DNA of 64,000 nt from Leptospira johnsonii (lineage in GTDB: Bacteria > Spirochaetota > Leptospiria > Leptospirales > Leptospiraceae). The stretch covers positions 62,001-126,000 of the forward strand of contig NZ_BFAY01000005.1 in assembly GCF_003112675.1 (NCBI RefSeq), given 5' to 3'. Of the stretch, positions 1-7,465 are shown one piece after another; within the stretch, counting starts at the first letter, position 1, and the number at the start of each line of letters is the position of its first letter. The position numbers and the translations under genes were made by a program. A model generated the notes under the pieces. The model was not told the DNA's origin. It worked only from the letters and a program-made list of their open reading frames with translations, and searched no databases.

Positions 1-160
1 ACACTGTCCAACACCATGTGAAGAATATATACAAAAAACTGAATGTACACAACAGAGCCGAATTGGTGAGAAAGGCGAGTGATATAGGCTTATTGCCTTA
101 AATGTTTTTACGAGCCGGGAATATTTATCAATGTTTCCAGTAGGAGCCGCAAACTAGTAA

Positions 161-952
161 TCATTGGGAAATCGTGCTCAGCTCATCCAAGAAAGCCACC
201 GCGAAACTTCCGGTGCCGGAAGATCTTTCTGCCGCTCTGGAACCCGCAATTGCAAAAACAGCGGATGCGGAAACTGCTGCACGTAATGCGTCTTTTTGAA
301 CGGCTAAGAAAGAGGCGATCAATGCTCCTAAAGAACATCCCACTCCGGTAACCTTAGTCATCAGAATATGCCCCCCAGGGACCGCAAAGGTCTCTTTTCC
401 ATCGGTGATATAATCTACTTCTCCGCTGATTGCAATTATAGCTCCAGAATTGATCGCCAATTCTTTAGCAAGAGGAAGTGCATCTGAAGAAGCAGCCGTA
501 GAATCCACACCCTTTCCTCCGCCTACAGTGCCAGTAAGAGCCAGGATCTCGGAAGCGTTTCCTCGGATTACAGTCGGTTTATGTTGTAAAAGATCTTTCG
601 CAATTTCAGTTCTATATCTAAGAGCGCCTACTGCGACCGGATCTAAAACCCATGGAGTTCCAGCTTTTTGGGCAGAGATCGCAGCAGCTTTAATCGCCTT
701 AGCATCGAAATTATTTATTGTCCCTATGTTGATCAGCACTCCACCTGCGATTGCCGCGAAATCGGAAACTTCTTCTTCTGCGATGACCATTGCGGGAGAA
801 GCTCCAGCTGCCAAAAGAACATTCGCGGTCCAGTTCGTGACCACGATATTTGTGAGCACATGTGTAAGAGGCGCGTGTTTGCGGACTTCTGCCAGGTCGG
901 AAACCACGTCGGAAGAAGGCCAGGTTCTTTGTTTTAAAGAAGCAGTTGTCAT
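161..952 (-). CDS. thiM: Hydroxyethylthiazole kinase
   Basis: This 263-residue protein has the length and motifs of ThiM, which phosphorylates 4-methyl-5-(2-hydroxyethyl)thiazole with ATP so that the thiazole can be salvaged into thiamine. Visible family motifs are the N-terminal THxxTN-like stretch ([11 protein letters not shown]), the central VLDPVAVG motif, [10 protein letters not shown], and the C-terminal [13 protein letters not shown] segment. The Cys of that last segment (about residue 206) corresponds to the conserved active-site cysteine of the family. No signal peptide is present, so it should be cytosolic. I looked for a TPP riboswitch in the 400 bases upstream and found no recognisable CTGAGA/ACCTGATC core. 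No other thi gene lies in the window, and the gene may be the last of a unit, with only 160 bases visible beyond it. Confidence 0.93.
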   Translation of the reverse strand: MTTASLKQRTWPSSDVVSDLAEVRKHAPLTHVLTNIVVTNWTANVLLAAGASPAMVIAEEEVSDFAAIAGGVLINIGTINNFDAKAIKAAAISAQKAGTPWVLDPVAVGALRYRTEIAKDLLQHKPTVIRGNASEILALTGTVGGGKGVDSTAASSDALPLAKELAINSGAIIAISGEVDYITDGKETFAVPGGHILMTKVTGVGCSLGALIASFLAVQKDALRAAVSASAVFAIAGSRAAERSSGTGSFAVAFLDELSTISQ

Positions 953-1364
953 AAATTATTTTCCTTGGTCGCTTTCCGCCGTATCACGTATCCAACATAT
1001 TGAATTATATCATAGCATAGCAGAATGAGATTGTAAAGAGGCACGAGTCAAACTATTTTTCCTTTCATAAACGAATAAAGAAGAAGGAGGAAAGGAAGTG
1101 AATCTACTATAGAGGAGTCAGACTGAGTGCATCTTCATTAAGCATGCATAACGTTCTGGCTTTGAGATACTTTCTGATATTCTATCTTGGGATAAAAAAC
1201 GGACCTATTACTTAAGAGACTCATGGTCTTAGGTCGGGGACTTAACAGTTATCTTAACTTTTTTTGCGAATTTTTTTGAAATCGTAAGACATAGTGTAGG
1301 GATTATTTATAAGATCCGTCTACATTAGTAATCACTCTTATCTAGTTTTCATTAGGGAGGAATA
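953..1364. other. Intergenic region between thiM and a small ORF
   Basis: This stretch of about 410 bases separates the divergent thiM and the 81-residue ORF and must carry both promoters. It is AT-rich and holds several start-less, short open frames that look random. I see no convincing tRNA, riboswitch or long inverted repeat in it. A Shine-Dalgarno sequence (AGGGAGGAATA) directly precedes the ATG at 1365. Confidence 0.5.
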
Positions 1365-1610
1365 ATGAAAGGAAGGATTGCCGGCATCAATGAGAAGTCG
1401 AATAAAATGATTATACTTACCGAGCACGGTTACACTTTTGGGAGCGGCAATGTAGAATACATGCAATTGGATCATGTAATCACTGGCGAGCTGAGAAGTA
1501 GTGGGACTGAGATCCTTACCAATATTACTTCCGGAGACGACTTTGTGTTAGATATAGAAGCATACGATTGTTCTAAAGAGATCGCGCTTACTTTATTGAA
1601 TGCGGAATAG
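1365..1610 (+). CDS. Small conserved-looking protein of unknown function
   Basis: This ORF encodes 81 residues with no signal peptide, membrane segment or cysteine cluster. I do not recognise the family. The start is well supported by a strong AGGGAGG ribosome-binding site seven bases before the ATG, and codon use resembles the neighbours, so it is probably translated. The sequence (basic start MKGRIAGINEKSNKM, then alternating short hydrophobic stretches such as MIILTEHGYTFGSG) suggests a small beta-rich fold, possibly OB- or cold-shock-like, but that is only an impression. It stands alone: thiM is divergent and the PEBP gene converges from the other side. Confidence 0.7.
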   Translation: MKGRIAGINEKSNKMIILTEHGYTFGSGNVEYMQLDHVITGELRSSGTEILTNITSGDDFVLDIEAYDCSKEIALTLLNAE

Positions 1611-1694
1611 TTTTTCGATCCATTCTTGCTTTTCTAATAATAGCGAATAGCGTAAAAATCCGAAGCCGGGTTCACCCGACTTCGGAGAAGAAAA

Positions 1695-2252
1695 TTATCT
1701 TCCGTATTTTGCGGTCAATTTTCCTTCTGCAAGTTTTAGGGAATTGATATAAAACCCGACTAACGCACCTGAAGCTTCTCCATCCAAGTCTATCTTATCC
1801 TTTAGAGCAAATACCTTAAAGATATAACGGTGAGGTTTGTCTCCTTTAGGCGGGCAAGGTCCACCATATCCAGGTTTACCGAAATCAGTTCTACCTTGGA
1901 CTGCACCTGCAGGCAGCGGTCCTTTATCATTTCCTGCTTTTGCTGGAAGGCTTGTGACAGTTGCTGGAATATTGATCACAGTCCAATGCCACCATCCACT
2001 TCCGGTAGGAGCATCCGGATCGTACGCAGTCACTGCGAAAAATTTGGTTTCTTTAGGAGCGCCTGACCATTGTAAGTCGGGAGAGTTATTCTCTCCGGAA
2101 CATCCGAATCCAGAAAAAACGTGAGCGTTGGCGATTGTTCCTCCTTCTTTGAGGGCGGAGCTAGTGACCTTTAGGTCCACGGCAAACGCCGATCCAGCAA
2201 AGAATAAAACACAAAGTAAAATACCGTTCTGAAACGATTGGAATCTCTTCAT
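1695..2252 (-). CDS. Secreted YbhB/YbcL-type PEBP protein (Raf kinase inhibitor-like)
   Basis: The 185-residue product begins with a clear Sec signal peptide (residues 1-24, ending GSAFA) followed by a phosphatidylethanolamine-binding-protein domain. The family signatures are present: the anion-pocket motif around DPDAPTGSGWWHWTV near the middle, and GYGGPCPPKGDKPHRY further on, matching the GPxPPxG.HRY motif of bacterial YbhB/YbcL proteins. The ligand and role of bacterial members are poorly known; they bind small anions or lipid head groups. The start is supported by GGAGG five bases before the ATG. The signal peptide predicts a periplasmic location. Downstream, its 3' end faces the small ORF at 1365. 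Confidence 0.9.
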   Translation of the reverse strand: MKRFQSFQNGILLCVLFFAGSAFAVDLKVTSSALKEGGTIANAHVFSGFGCSGENNSPDLQWSGAPKETKFFAVTAYDPDAPTGSGWWHWTVINIPATVTSLPAKAGNDKGPLPAGAVQGRTDFGKPGYGGPCPPKGDKPHRYIFKVFALKDKIDLDGEASGALVGFYINSLKLAEGKLTAKYGR

Positions 2253-2330
2253 AAAACCTCCGAGTTCTTATCGTTGCAGAATAACACCGGAAGTCTTGCT
2301 CTTCATTCAAAATTTAAGAAAAAATCGGTC

Positions 2331-3170
2331 TTATGTCCGGACCCGATCAAGGATTGTGCCGTTCCGATCACGACCTGCTTCTCTTCTCAACATTGTGGGA
2401 GAATATCCGAATCTGTCCCTGAATCGTACCGCGAATCTGGAAGCGGAATCGTATCCTGCTTCTCTTGCGATCTCTCCAATCGTTCGATCCGTCGCTTGCA
2501 ATAGGGAAAGTGCAAATGACATTCTGACATCAATCAGTATCTCTGAAAAAGAAGAAAGTTCGGAGGAAAGTCTTCTTCTCAAAGTGGCTTCGCTCATATC
2601 CAGACGATCCGCGATTTCCACCGCCGACCAATCTTTAGCGGGATTTGCACTCAGAAAAGACCGAACTTTTTGGGAGATATTTTCAGGAGAAGGTACCTTG
2701 AACTTTCTTCCATACTCTCCTAACCAGATCAATATCTCAGTCGCCCTATGAATGGCAACCTGGTCGGAGATCAATTTGTCCGTGGTGATAGATTCTGTTG
2801 CAAGTTTGAATGCATCCGAAAATCCGGAGGTTATATTAGAAAAAATGAATGCGGGTTCTATATCTTTTAGGCCCTGAAGATCCGGTTTATAATTTCGGAT
2901 CACATTTGGATGGAATGCGATCCAAGCAGCTTCGAATTCGTCGGCATCCGGCCGATTGATCACATCGAATGCCTGGCCTCCTGCGATTGCAACCGCTTCT
3001 CCTGCTTTGATATCCAATTCCAGATCATTCTGCTTCAGGCTTTTGATCCCTTTTTTGACGAATACCAATGTTGGTAGTTCGGTGACCACTCTAGAAAGAT
3101 ATAATTCTCTTTTTTGTATCACTGTGGCAGAGAGTCCGACCCCTTCTTTGGATATAATGGAACGTTTCAT
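2331..3170 (-). CDS. AraC family transcriptional regulator
   Basis: The product has 279 residues. The C-terminal third (about residues 175-265) is a double helix-turn-helix of the AraC/XylS type, with the first helix pair around WSAVEIADRLDMSEATLRRRL and the signature tail TIGEIAREAGYDSASRFAVRFRDRFGYSPTMLR. The N-terminal part (1-150) has a short cupin-like pattern and would be the sensor domain. In architecture and length it resembles regulators that sense small molecules through an AraC-type N-terminal barrel. The divergent neighbour across a 450-base gap is the encapsulin operon, so it is a candidate regulator of that operon, but nothing in the sequence proves this. Confidence 0.9.
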   Translation of the reverse strand: MKRSIISKEGVGLSATVIQKRELYLSRVVTELPTLVFVKKGIKSLKQNDLELDIKAGEAVAIAGGQAFDVINRPDADEFEAAWIAFHPNVIRNYKPDLQGLKDIEPAFIFSNITSGFSDAFKLATESITTDKLISDQVAIHRATEILIWLGEYGRKFKVPSPENISQKVRSFLSANPAKDWSAVEIADRLDMSEATLRRRLSSELSSFSEILIDVRMSFALSLLQATDRTIGEIAREAGYDSASRFAVRFRDRFGYSPTMLRREAGRDRNGTILDRVRT

Positions 3171-3621
3171 GATATAGTTTTCTGATCTGGACTCAGACTT
3201 GTCTCTTCTAAAATGGAGAGAGGTTTTTTGTTTTATACGTTTTTAGTAGGATAATAAAGAGGTTTTAGGTCAATAAACCGTACGAAATTTCTGCTTAGAT
3301 GAACTGGCCAGCTCTAAGCGAATTTTACTTTTCACTTTCTTGTACTTTAAGAGAATACTAAATCGAAAGATCATAATTTTAAATAATTTCTTTCATCATT
3401 TCCTAAAAGAATAAAAAAGTATTTCCCAATTTTGTTACTTATCGAATACCAACAGGAACGAATGTTTCGATCTATCTTAGTACATTTGATTTGTTTAATA
3501 TACTTTAATTAGTTATAGGTATATTAAACGGGGCATATTCGACATCTAAATCCTTTTATTCGTTTCTAAACGATAAATAAACATAGGGATCGAAATATTC
3601 AGCTAATCAGGAGTTTTTTAT
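3171..3621. other. Regulatory region between AraC gene and encapsulin operon
   Basis: This very AT-rich spacer of 451 bases lies between two divergent transcription units. The part nearest the shell gene holds a perfect 11+11 inverted repeat (listed separately) and a ribosome-binding site (AGGAG about 10 bases before the ATG at 3622). I see no ORF, RNA gene or mobile element in it. Confidence 0.6.
3493..3529. promoter_or_regulatory. Perfect inverted repeat, candidate operator of the encapsulin operon
   Basis: GTTTAATATAC at 3493-3503 is matched exactly by its reverse complement GTATATTAAAC at 3519-3529, with a 15-base spacer. The centres are 26 bases apart, about two and a half helical turns. 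The repeat lies about 95-130 bases before the shell start codon. A related half-site (GTTTAATATAT, 7330-7340) and a 14-base palindrome (TTTAATATATTAAA, 7279-7292) lie upstream of the serine acetyltransferase. The AT-rich arms also resemble -10 elements, so binding could overlap the promoter. Confidence 0.5.
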
Positions 3622-4563
3622 ATGGCTGAAAACGGCATTCTGCAACATTCTTTGGGAGATAATGCAGCCCGCAAACTTGCAAATACAACGAAAACACAGG
3701 CACAATATGGTTTAATCACTCCCCGTTGGCTAGTTCGTTTATTGGATTGGAAACCTTTAGAGTCAGGGACCTTAAGAGTGAACCGAGTCAAAGACAATAC
3801 CTCGGTAGAGGTTGTTTGCGGGCAGAAGGATGAGCAGCCACTCCCTGAAACTTTCGTAGACTACGAAGAAAAACCTAGAGAATATACATTAAGTGCAATA
3901 TCTACTGTGCTGGATGTTCATACTAGAGTTTCCGATCTATTCAGCAATCCTTACGATCAGATCCAAGAACAACTTAGGCTCACTATCGAGAGCGTAAAAG
4001 AACGCCAAGAGAACGAGCTAATCAACAACGAAGATTACGGCCTACTGAAGAATGTTCCTAAAAAACAAAGGATCCAAACTAGAAAAGGAGCTCCTACACC
4101 TGATGATCTGGACGAACTCATTTCCAAAGTTTGGAAAGAGCCTTCTTTCTTCTTGGCTCATCCTTTAGCAGTAGCCGCGTTCGGCAGAGAATGTACTCGC
4201 AGAGGAGTTCCACCAGCTACTGTATCTCTTTTCGGAGCACAGTTCCTAACTTGGAGAGGGCTTCCTATCATTCCTACGGATAAACTTTTAGTAGGTGGAG
4301 AAACCGCTCCTAAGGCTCCTGGTGGGACAACCAACATTCTTCTTTTAAGAGTAGGAGAAAAGAAACAAGGTGTGATTGGATTATACCAACCTGGTCTACC
4401 TGGAGAACAAACTCCTGGACTTTCCGTTCGTTTTATGGGGATCAATCGTTCCGCAATCGGTTCTTATTTGATTTCTCTATATTGCTCTGCCGCTGTTCTG
4501 ACCGACGATGCAATCGGCGTTTTAGAAAATGTGGATGTAGGCAATTATTATGAGTACAAGTGA
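3622..4563 (+). CDS. Family 2A encapsulin nanocompartment shell protein (SrpI-like)
   Basis: The 313-residue protein matches the family 2A encapsulins, HK97-fold shell proteins typified by SrpI of Synechococcus elongatus. The hallmark N-terminal arm is clear: LGDNAARKLANTTKTQAQYGLITPRWLVRLLDWKPLE..., followed by the VNRVK strand. The middle contains the family segment PSFFLAHPLAVAAFGRECTRRGVPP, and the C-terminal half carries GVIGLYQPGLPGEQTPGLSVRFMGI and the closing SYLISLYCSAAVLTDDAIGVLE. Length fits the family (about 300-330). Such shells self-assemble into roughly 25-nm particles around a cargo enzyme. The next gene overlaps its stop codon by 14 bases and encodes the expected cargo, a cysteine desulfurase with an extended N-terminus. 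An AGGAG site precedes the ATG. Older annotation pipelines may name such proteins 'major membrane protein I' or 'phage coat'. Confidence 0.93.
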   Translation: MAENGILQHSLGDNAARKLANTTKTQAQYGLITPRWLVRLLDWKPLESGTLRVNRVKDNTSVEVVCGQKDEQPLPETFVDYEEKPREYTLSAISTVLDVHTRVSDLFSNPYDQIQEQLRLTIESVKERQENELINNEDYGLLKNVPKKQRIQTRKGAPTPDDLDELISKVWKEPSFFLAHPLAVAAFGRECTRRGVPPATVSLFGAQFLTWRGLPIIPTDKLLVGGETAPKAPGGTTNILLLRVGEKKQGVIGLYQPGLPGEQTPGLSVRFMGINRSAIGSYLISLYCSAAVLTDDAIGVLENVDVGNYYEYK

Positions 4564-6259
4564 TTTTTCTCCGGAGCTTCCCGGAGAATTTTCGAATTGG
4601 AAGGATTCTCCTCCAGTAGATCCCAACTTGATTGCGGAATGGTCCAAGAAATTTTTCGGACCGCTTTCAAGCGGATCTAACGTGGACGAATTAGTGCTTT
4701 CTTCTTCCAAGATACCGACTGAGATACCTGTATCTAGTCAAAATATTATCTCTCAGGCAGAATCTGCTTCGGGAGGAAATTCTTGGACTTCTACTTCCGG
4801 ATCTGGATACACTAGGGTTCCGGATCTGGGATTATCTGGTGTTGGAGTTCCTGCATTTCCGGGAGGTTTGAATATCCCGGGTGCTGGACAGGGATTGCCT
4901 GGCCAGAATTCCTCATTTTCTTTTTTAGATGAGTTTAGATCTTTCGATTCGAAGGCCCAGAATCTGCAAGTTTCCGACCCATTCAGTTTTAGTCCTAGTT
5001 TGGTCCCTTCCATAGATATTTCTTCCGGGAATTTTGATCTAAGTTATGCCAGGAAAGATTTTCCGATCTTAGAAGAGAAAGTAAACGGTAGGAATTTGGT
5101 TTGGTTGGACAACGCCGCAACCACTCATAAACCTCAGGCAGTAATTGATAGGCTTTCCTACTTTTACAAACATGAAAATTCCAATATTCATAGGGGAGCA
5201 CATACTCTTGCTGCAAGAGCTACCGATGCGTACGAGGCTGCAAGGGAGAAGGTAAAGAATTTCTTAAATTCTTCTTCTACCGAAGAGATCGTATTTGTTA
5301 GAGGAGCTACCGAAGCGATCAATCTTGTCGCCCAAACCTGGGGAAGACAGAATATAGGAAAAGACGATGAGATACTTATCTCTTGGTTGGAACATCATGC
5401 CAATATCGTTCCTTGGCAGATGTTATGTTCCGAGAAGGGAGCCAAATTAAAAGTAATTCCTGTAGACGAAACAGGACAGATCATCTTAAGCGAGTATCAA
5501 AGATTACTCACACCTAAGACTCGTTTGGTGGCATTCACTCAGGTCTCTAATGCATTGGGAACTGTTACTCCTGCCCAAACAATGATAGAACTGGCTCATA
5601 AACAAGGAGCTACTGTACTATTGGATGGAGCCCAAGCAGTTTCTCATATGCCAGTGGATGTCCAAGCATTGGATTGTGATTTCTATGTATTCTCCGGTCA
5701 TAAGGTATTTGCCCCCACTGGAATCGGGGTCCTATTCGGTAAAAAGGGAATTTTGGACCAAATGACTCCCTGGCAAGGCGGAGGGAATATGATCCAAGAT
5801 GTTACTTTCGAAAGGACTGTTTATCAACCTGCTCCTTTCCGTTTCGAAGCAGGAACGGGAAATATCGCAGATGCAGTCGGTTTAGGTGCAGCCATCGATT
5901 ATTTAAACAAATTCGGAATGGTCCGTATTGCAGAATATGAACATTCTCTTTTGGAATATGGGACCAAGGAATTGAAAAAAATTCCCGGTCTAAAAATGAT
6001 CGGAACTGCACCTGATAAGGCCGGAGTATTATCTTTTGTATTAGAAGGTTTTAAAACAGAAGATGTCGGAAGATATTTAGCACAAGAAGGAATCGCAGTC
6101 AGATCAGGACATCATTGTGCGCAGCCTATCCTAAGAAGATTCGGATTAGAAAGTACCGTCAGACCTTCCTTAGCGTTTTATAATACTTGCGAGGATATAG
6201 ACGCCCTTATCCGAGCTTTATATGACCTAATAGGCGGAAGGACTTCCGGCCCTCTATGA
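4550..6259 (+). CDS. Cysteine desulfurase with N-terminal encapsulin cargo-loading extension (SufS-type)
   Basis: The product has 569 residues, about 160 more than ordinary SufS enzymes. Residues ~163-569 are a class V aminotransferase-fold desulfurase that converts cysteine to alanine and an enzyme-bound persulfide. It shows the start motif DFPILEE.NGRNLVWLDNAATTHKP, the PLP lysine at 385 (FSGHKVFAPTG) and the catalytic cysteine at 523 (VRSGHHCAQP). Residues 1-160 are low-complexity, rich in Gly, Pro and Ser, with short hydrophobic islands (PDLGLSGVGVPAFPGGLNIPG, FSFLDEFRSF). This is the layout of the disordered cargo-loading domain of family 2A encapsulin desulfurases. The ATG lies inside the 3' end of the shell gene (14-base overlap), implying translational coupling. 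It is therefore predicted to sit inside the shell. Confidence 0.93.
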   Translation: MSTSDFSPELPGEFSNWKDSPPVDPNLIAEWSKKFFGPLSSGSNVDELVLSSSKIPTEIPVSSQNIISQAESASGGNSWTSTSGSGYTRVPDLGLSGVGVPAFPGGLNIPGAGQGLPGQNSSFSFLDEFRSFDSKAQNLQVSDPFSFSPSLVPSIDISSGNFDLSYARKDFPILEEKVNGRNLVWLDNAATTHKPQAVIDRLSYFYKHENSNIHRGAHTLAARATDAYEAAREKVKNFLNSSSTEEIVFVRGATEAINLVAQTWGRQNIGKDDEILISWLEHHANIVPWQMLCSEKGAKLKVIPVDETGQIILSEYQRLLTPKTRLVAFTQVSNALGTVTPAQTMIELAHKQGATVLLDGAQAVSHMPVDVQALDCDFYVFSGHKVFAPTGIGVLFGKKGILDQMTPWQGGGNMIQDVTFERTVYQPAPFRFEAGTGNIADAVGLGAAIDYLNKFGMVRIAEYEHSLLEYGTKELKKIPGLKMIGTAPDKAGVLSFVLEGFKTEDVGRYLAQEGIAVRSGHHCAQPILRRFGLESTVRPSLAFYNTCEDIDALIRALYDLIGGRTSGPL

Positions 6260-6271
6260 GGGTCGGGTCCT
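6239..6271. terminator. Strong hairpin between convergent desulfurase and serine acetyltransferase genes
   Basis: The arms AGGAC-TT-CCGGCCCTC and GAGGGTCGG-GTCCT pair around a TAT loop, with one G-U pair and a two-base bulge. The desulfurase stop codon sits at the loop-proximal part of the stem. There is no U-tract on either side, so termination may need a factor, or the hairpin may only stabilise the 3' ends. Confidence 0.4.
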
Positions 6272-6295
6272 GAAGTAAGTTCCAGTCAATATTCT

Positions 6296-7192
6296 TCAGA
6301 TAGAAAAATCGATCACATTGTCTAGTTCTTTGGAATTTCTGACCCGAATCTCATTTTTCTGATACACCACTGAATAAGGAGGAACACTCTGAGTGACCCA
6401 GGTGTTCCCTCCGATAATGCTATTCCTTCCAATGACAGTATCCCCGCCTAGTATGGTAGCTCCTGCATAGATAATCGTATTTTCTTCAATCGTTGGATGT
6501 CTTTTAATACTGGCTAGATCCTTACTCACTGAGAGTGCTCCTAAAGTAACACCTTGGTAAATTTTAACGTTATCCGCTATTTCAGACGTTCCCCCGATCA
6601 CGATCCCGGTCCCATGATCCATAAAGAATGATTTTCCTATCTTTGCTCCGGGATGTATATCTATTCCTGTTTTTTCGTGAGCGTATTCGCTGAGCATCCT
6701 TGGAAAGATCGGAATTCTTAAGCGATGTAAAACATGAGCGACCCTATGCACTGCAATCGCATAAAAACCGGAGTAGGCAAGTATAACCTCTTTAACACTT
6801 TCCGCGGCGGGATCTCCTTTATAAGCCGCAATCGCATCTCTCCAGATCAGATCGTAAAGAATAGGTAATTCTTTTTTGAATTCGGAAAGCACCCAATTGA
6901 TCTCAGGGCCGTTGGATCCGACCAAGTAAGGCTGTAATTTCTTCTTAGCATCCAAAAGAAAACGGGAGATACTATCTTCTACCTGAGTTCGGTCCCTAAA
7001 GTTTAGATCGGAGAAAAACCCTGCAAAAAGAATATCGAATAGTTCTTGGACAAATTGTCCAGCGACCTGTCTTCCACCGTAACGATGAGGATCTTCATTC
7101 TGTTTTTCGAATATAGAATCTAGAAAATTACGGTAATTGTCTTCCGAGGTTGGATCGATTTGAGGTGTCCCGTTTGTTTCTTGGATTCCCAT
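6296..7192 (-). CDS. cysE: Serine O-acetyltransferase (CysE/EpsC/SrpH type)
   Basis: The 298-residue enzyme should transfer acetyl from acetyl-CoA to L-serine, the first step of cysteine synthesis. The N-terminal helical domain (1-165) contains RDAIAAYKGDPAA (Asp119 and Asp127), matching the serine-binding D...DPA motif of CysE. The C-terminal left-handed beta-helix built of hexapeptide repeats (about 173-275) contains GIDIHPGAKIG, MDHGTGIVIG (Asp192, His193) and VKIYQGVTLGALS. The ~100-residue N-terminal extension before the DPA motif is typical of plant and cyanobacterial SrpH-like forms. It converges on the encapsulin operon with only 36 bases between the stop codons. Family 2A encapsulins are commonly linked to serine acetyltransferases, so it probably feeds the same cysteine pathway. 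Confidence 0.93.
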   Translation of the reverse strand: MGIQETNGTPQIDPTSEDNYRNFLDSIFEKQNEDPHRYGGRQVAGQFVQELFDILFAGFFSDLNFRDRTQVEDSISRFLLDAKKKLQPYLVGSNGPEINWVLSEFKKELPILYDLIWRDAIAAYKGDPAAESVKEVILAYSGFYAIAVHRVAHVLHRLRIPIFPRMLSEYAHEKTGIDIHPGAKIGKSFFMDHGTGIVIGGTSEIADNVKIYQGVTLGALSVSKDLASIKRHPTIEENTIIYAGATILGGDTVIGRNSIIGGNTWVTQSVPPYSVVYQKNEIRVRNSKELDNVIDFSI

Positions 7193-7278
7193 GGTGCTTT
7201 CTCCCGACAGATCTATATGTAGTAAAATCCGTTATAATAGATATCTTTTGAATAGATTTCTGTGAAATCATAAATTAT

Positions 7279-7340
7279 TTTAATATATTAAATTTTATTC
7301 TGCTTTAATTGTATAATTGCCGACCTCTCGTTTAATATAT
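7279..7340. promoter_or_regulatory. AT-rich palindrome and half-site shared with the encapsulin operator
   Basis: TTTAATATATTAAA (7279-7292) is a perfect 14-base palindrome, and GTTTAATATAT follows at 7330-7340. The core TTTAATATA is the same as in both arms of the inverted repeat before the encapsulin shell gene. The site lies between the serine acetyltransferase (reverse) and the FadL-like porin (forward), so it could serve either gene. AT-rich promoter sequence by chance is the main alternative. Confidence 0.4.
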
Positions 7341-7465
7341 CTGGGTATCAGTATAATATATTTAGCTCTTTTGGGGATTAGAATTCACCTTATTGGATTT
7401 ATTAAGTGCTATGATGGAATTTTCTGGGAGGCTTTGGTCATTCAGGGTTCTGGGGAGGAACAGAA

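Noticed and set aside
450..1028. 192-residue plus-strand open frame over thiM
   Set aside because: It is antisense to a clear ThiM coding region; its sequence mirrors that gene's codon pattern.
953..1364. Possible TPP riboswitch upstream of thiM
   Set aside because: No CTGAGA or ACCTGATC-type core was seen on the minus strand.
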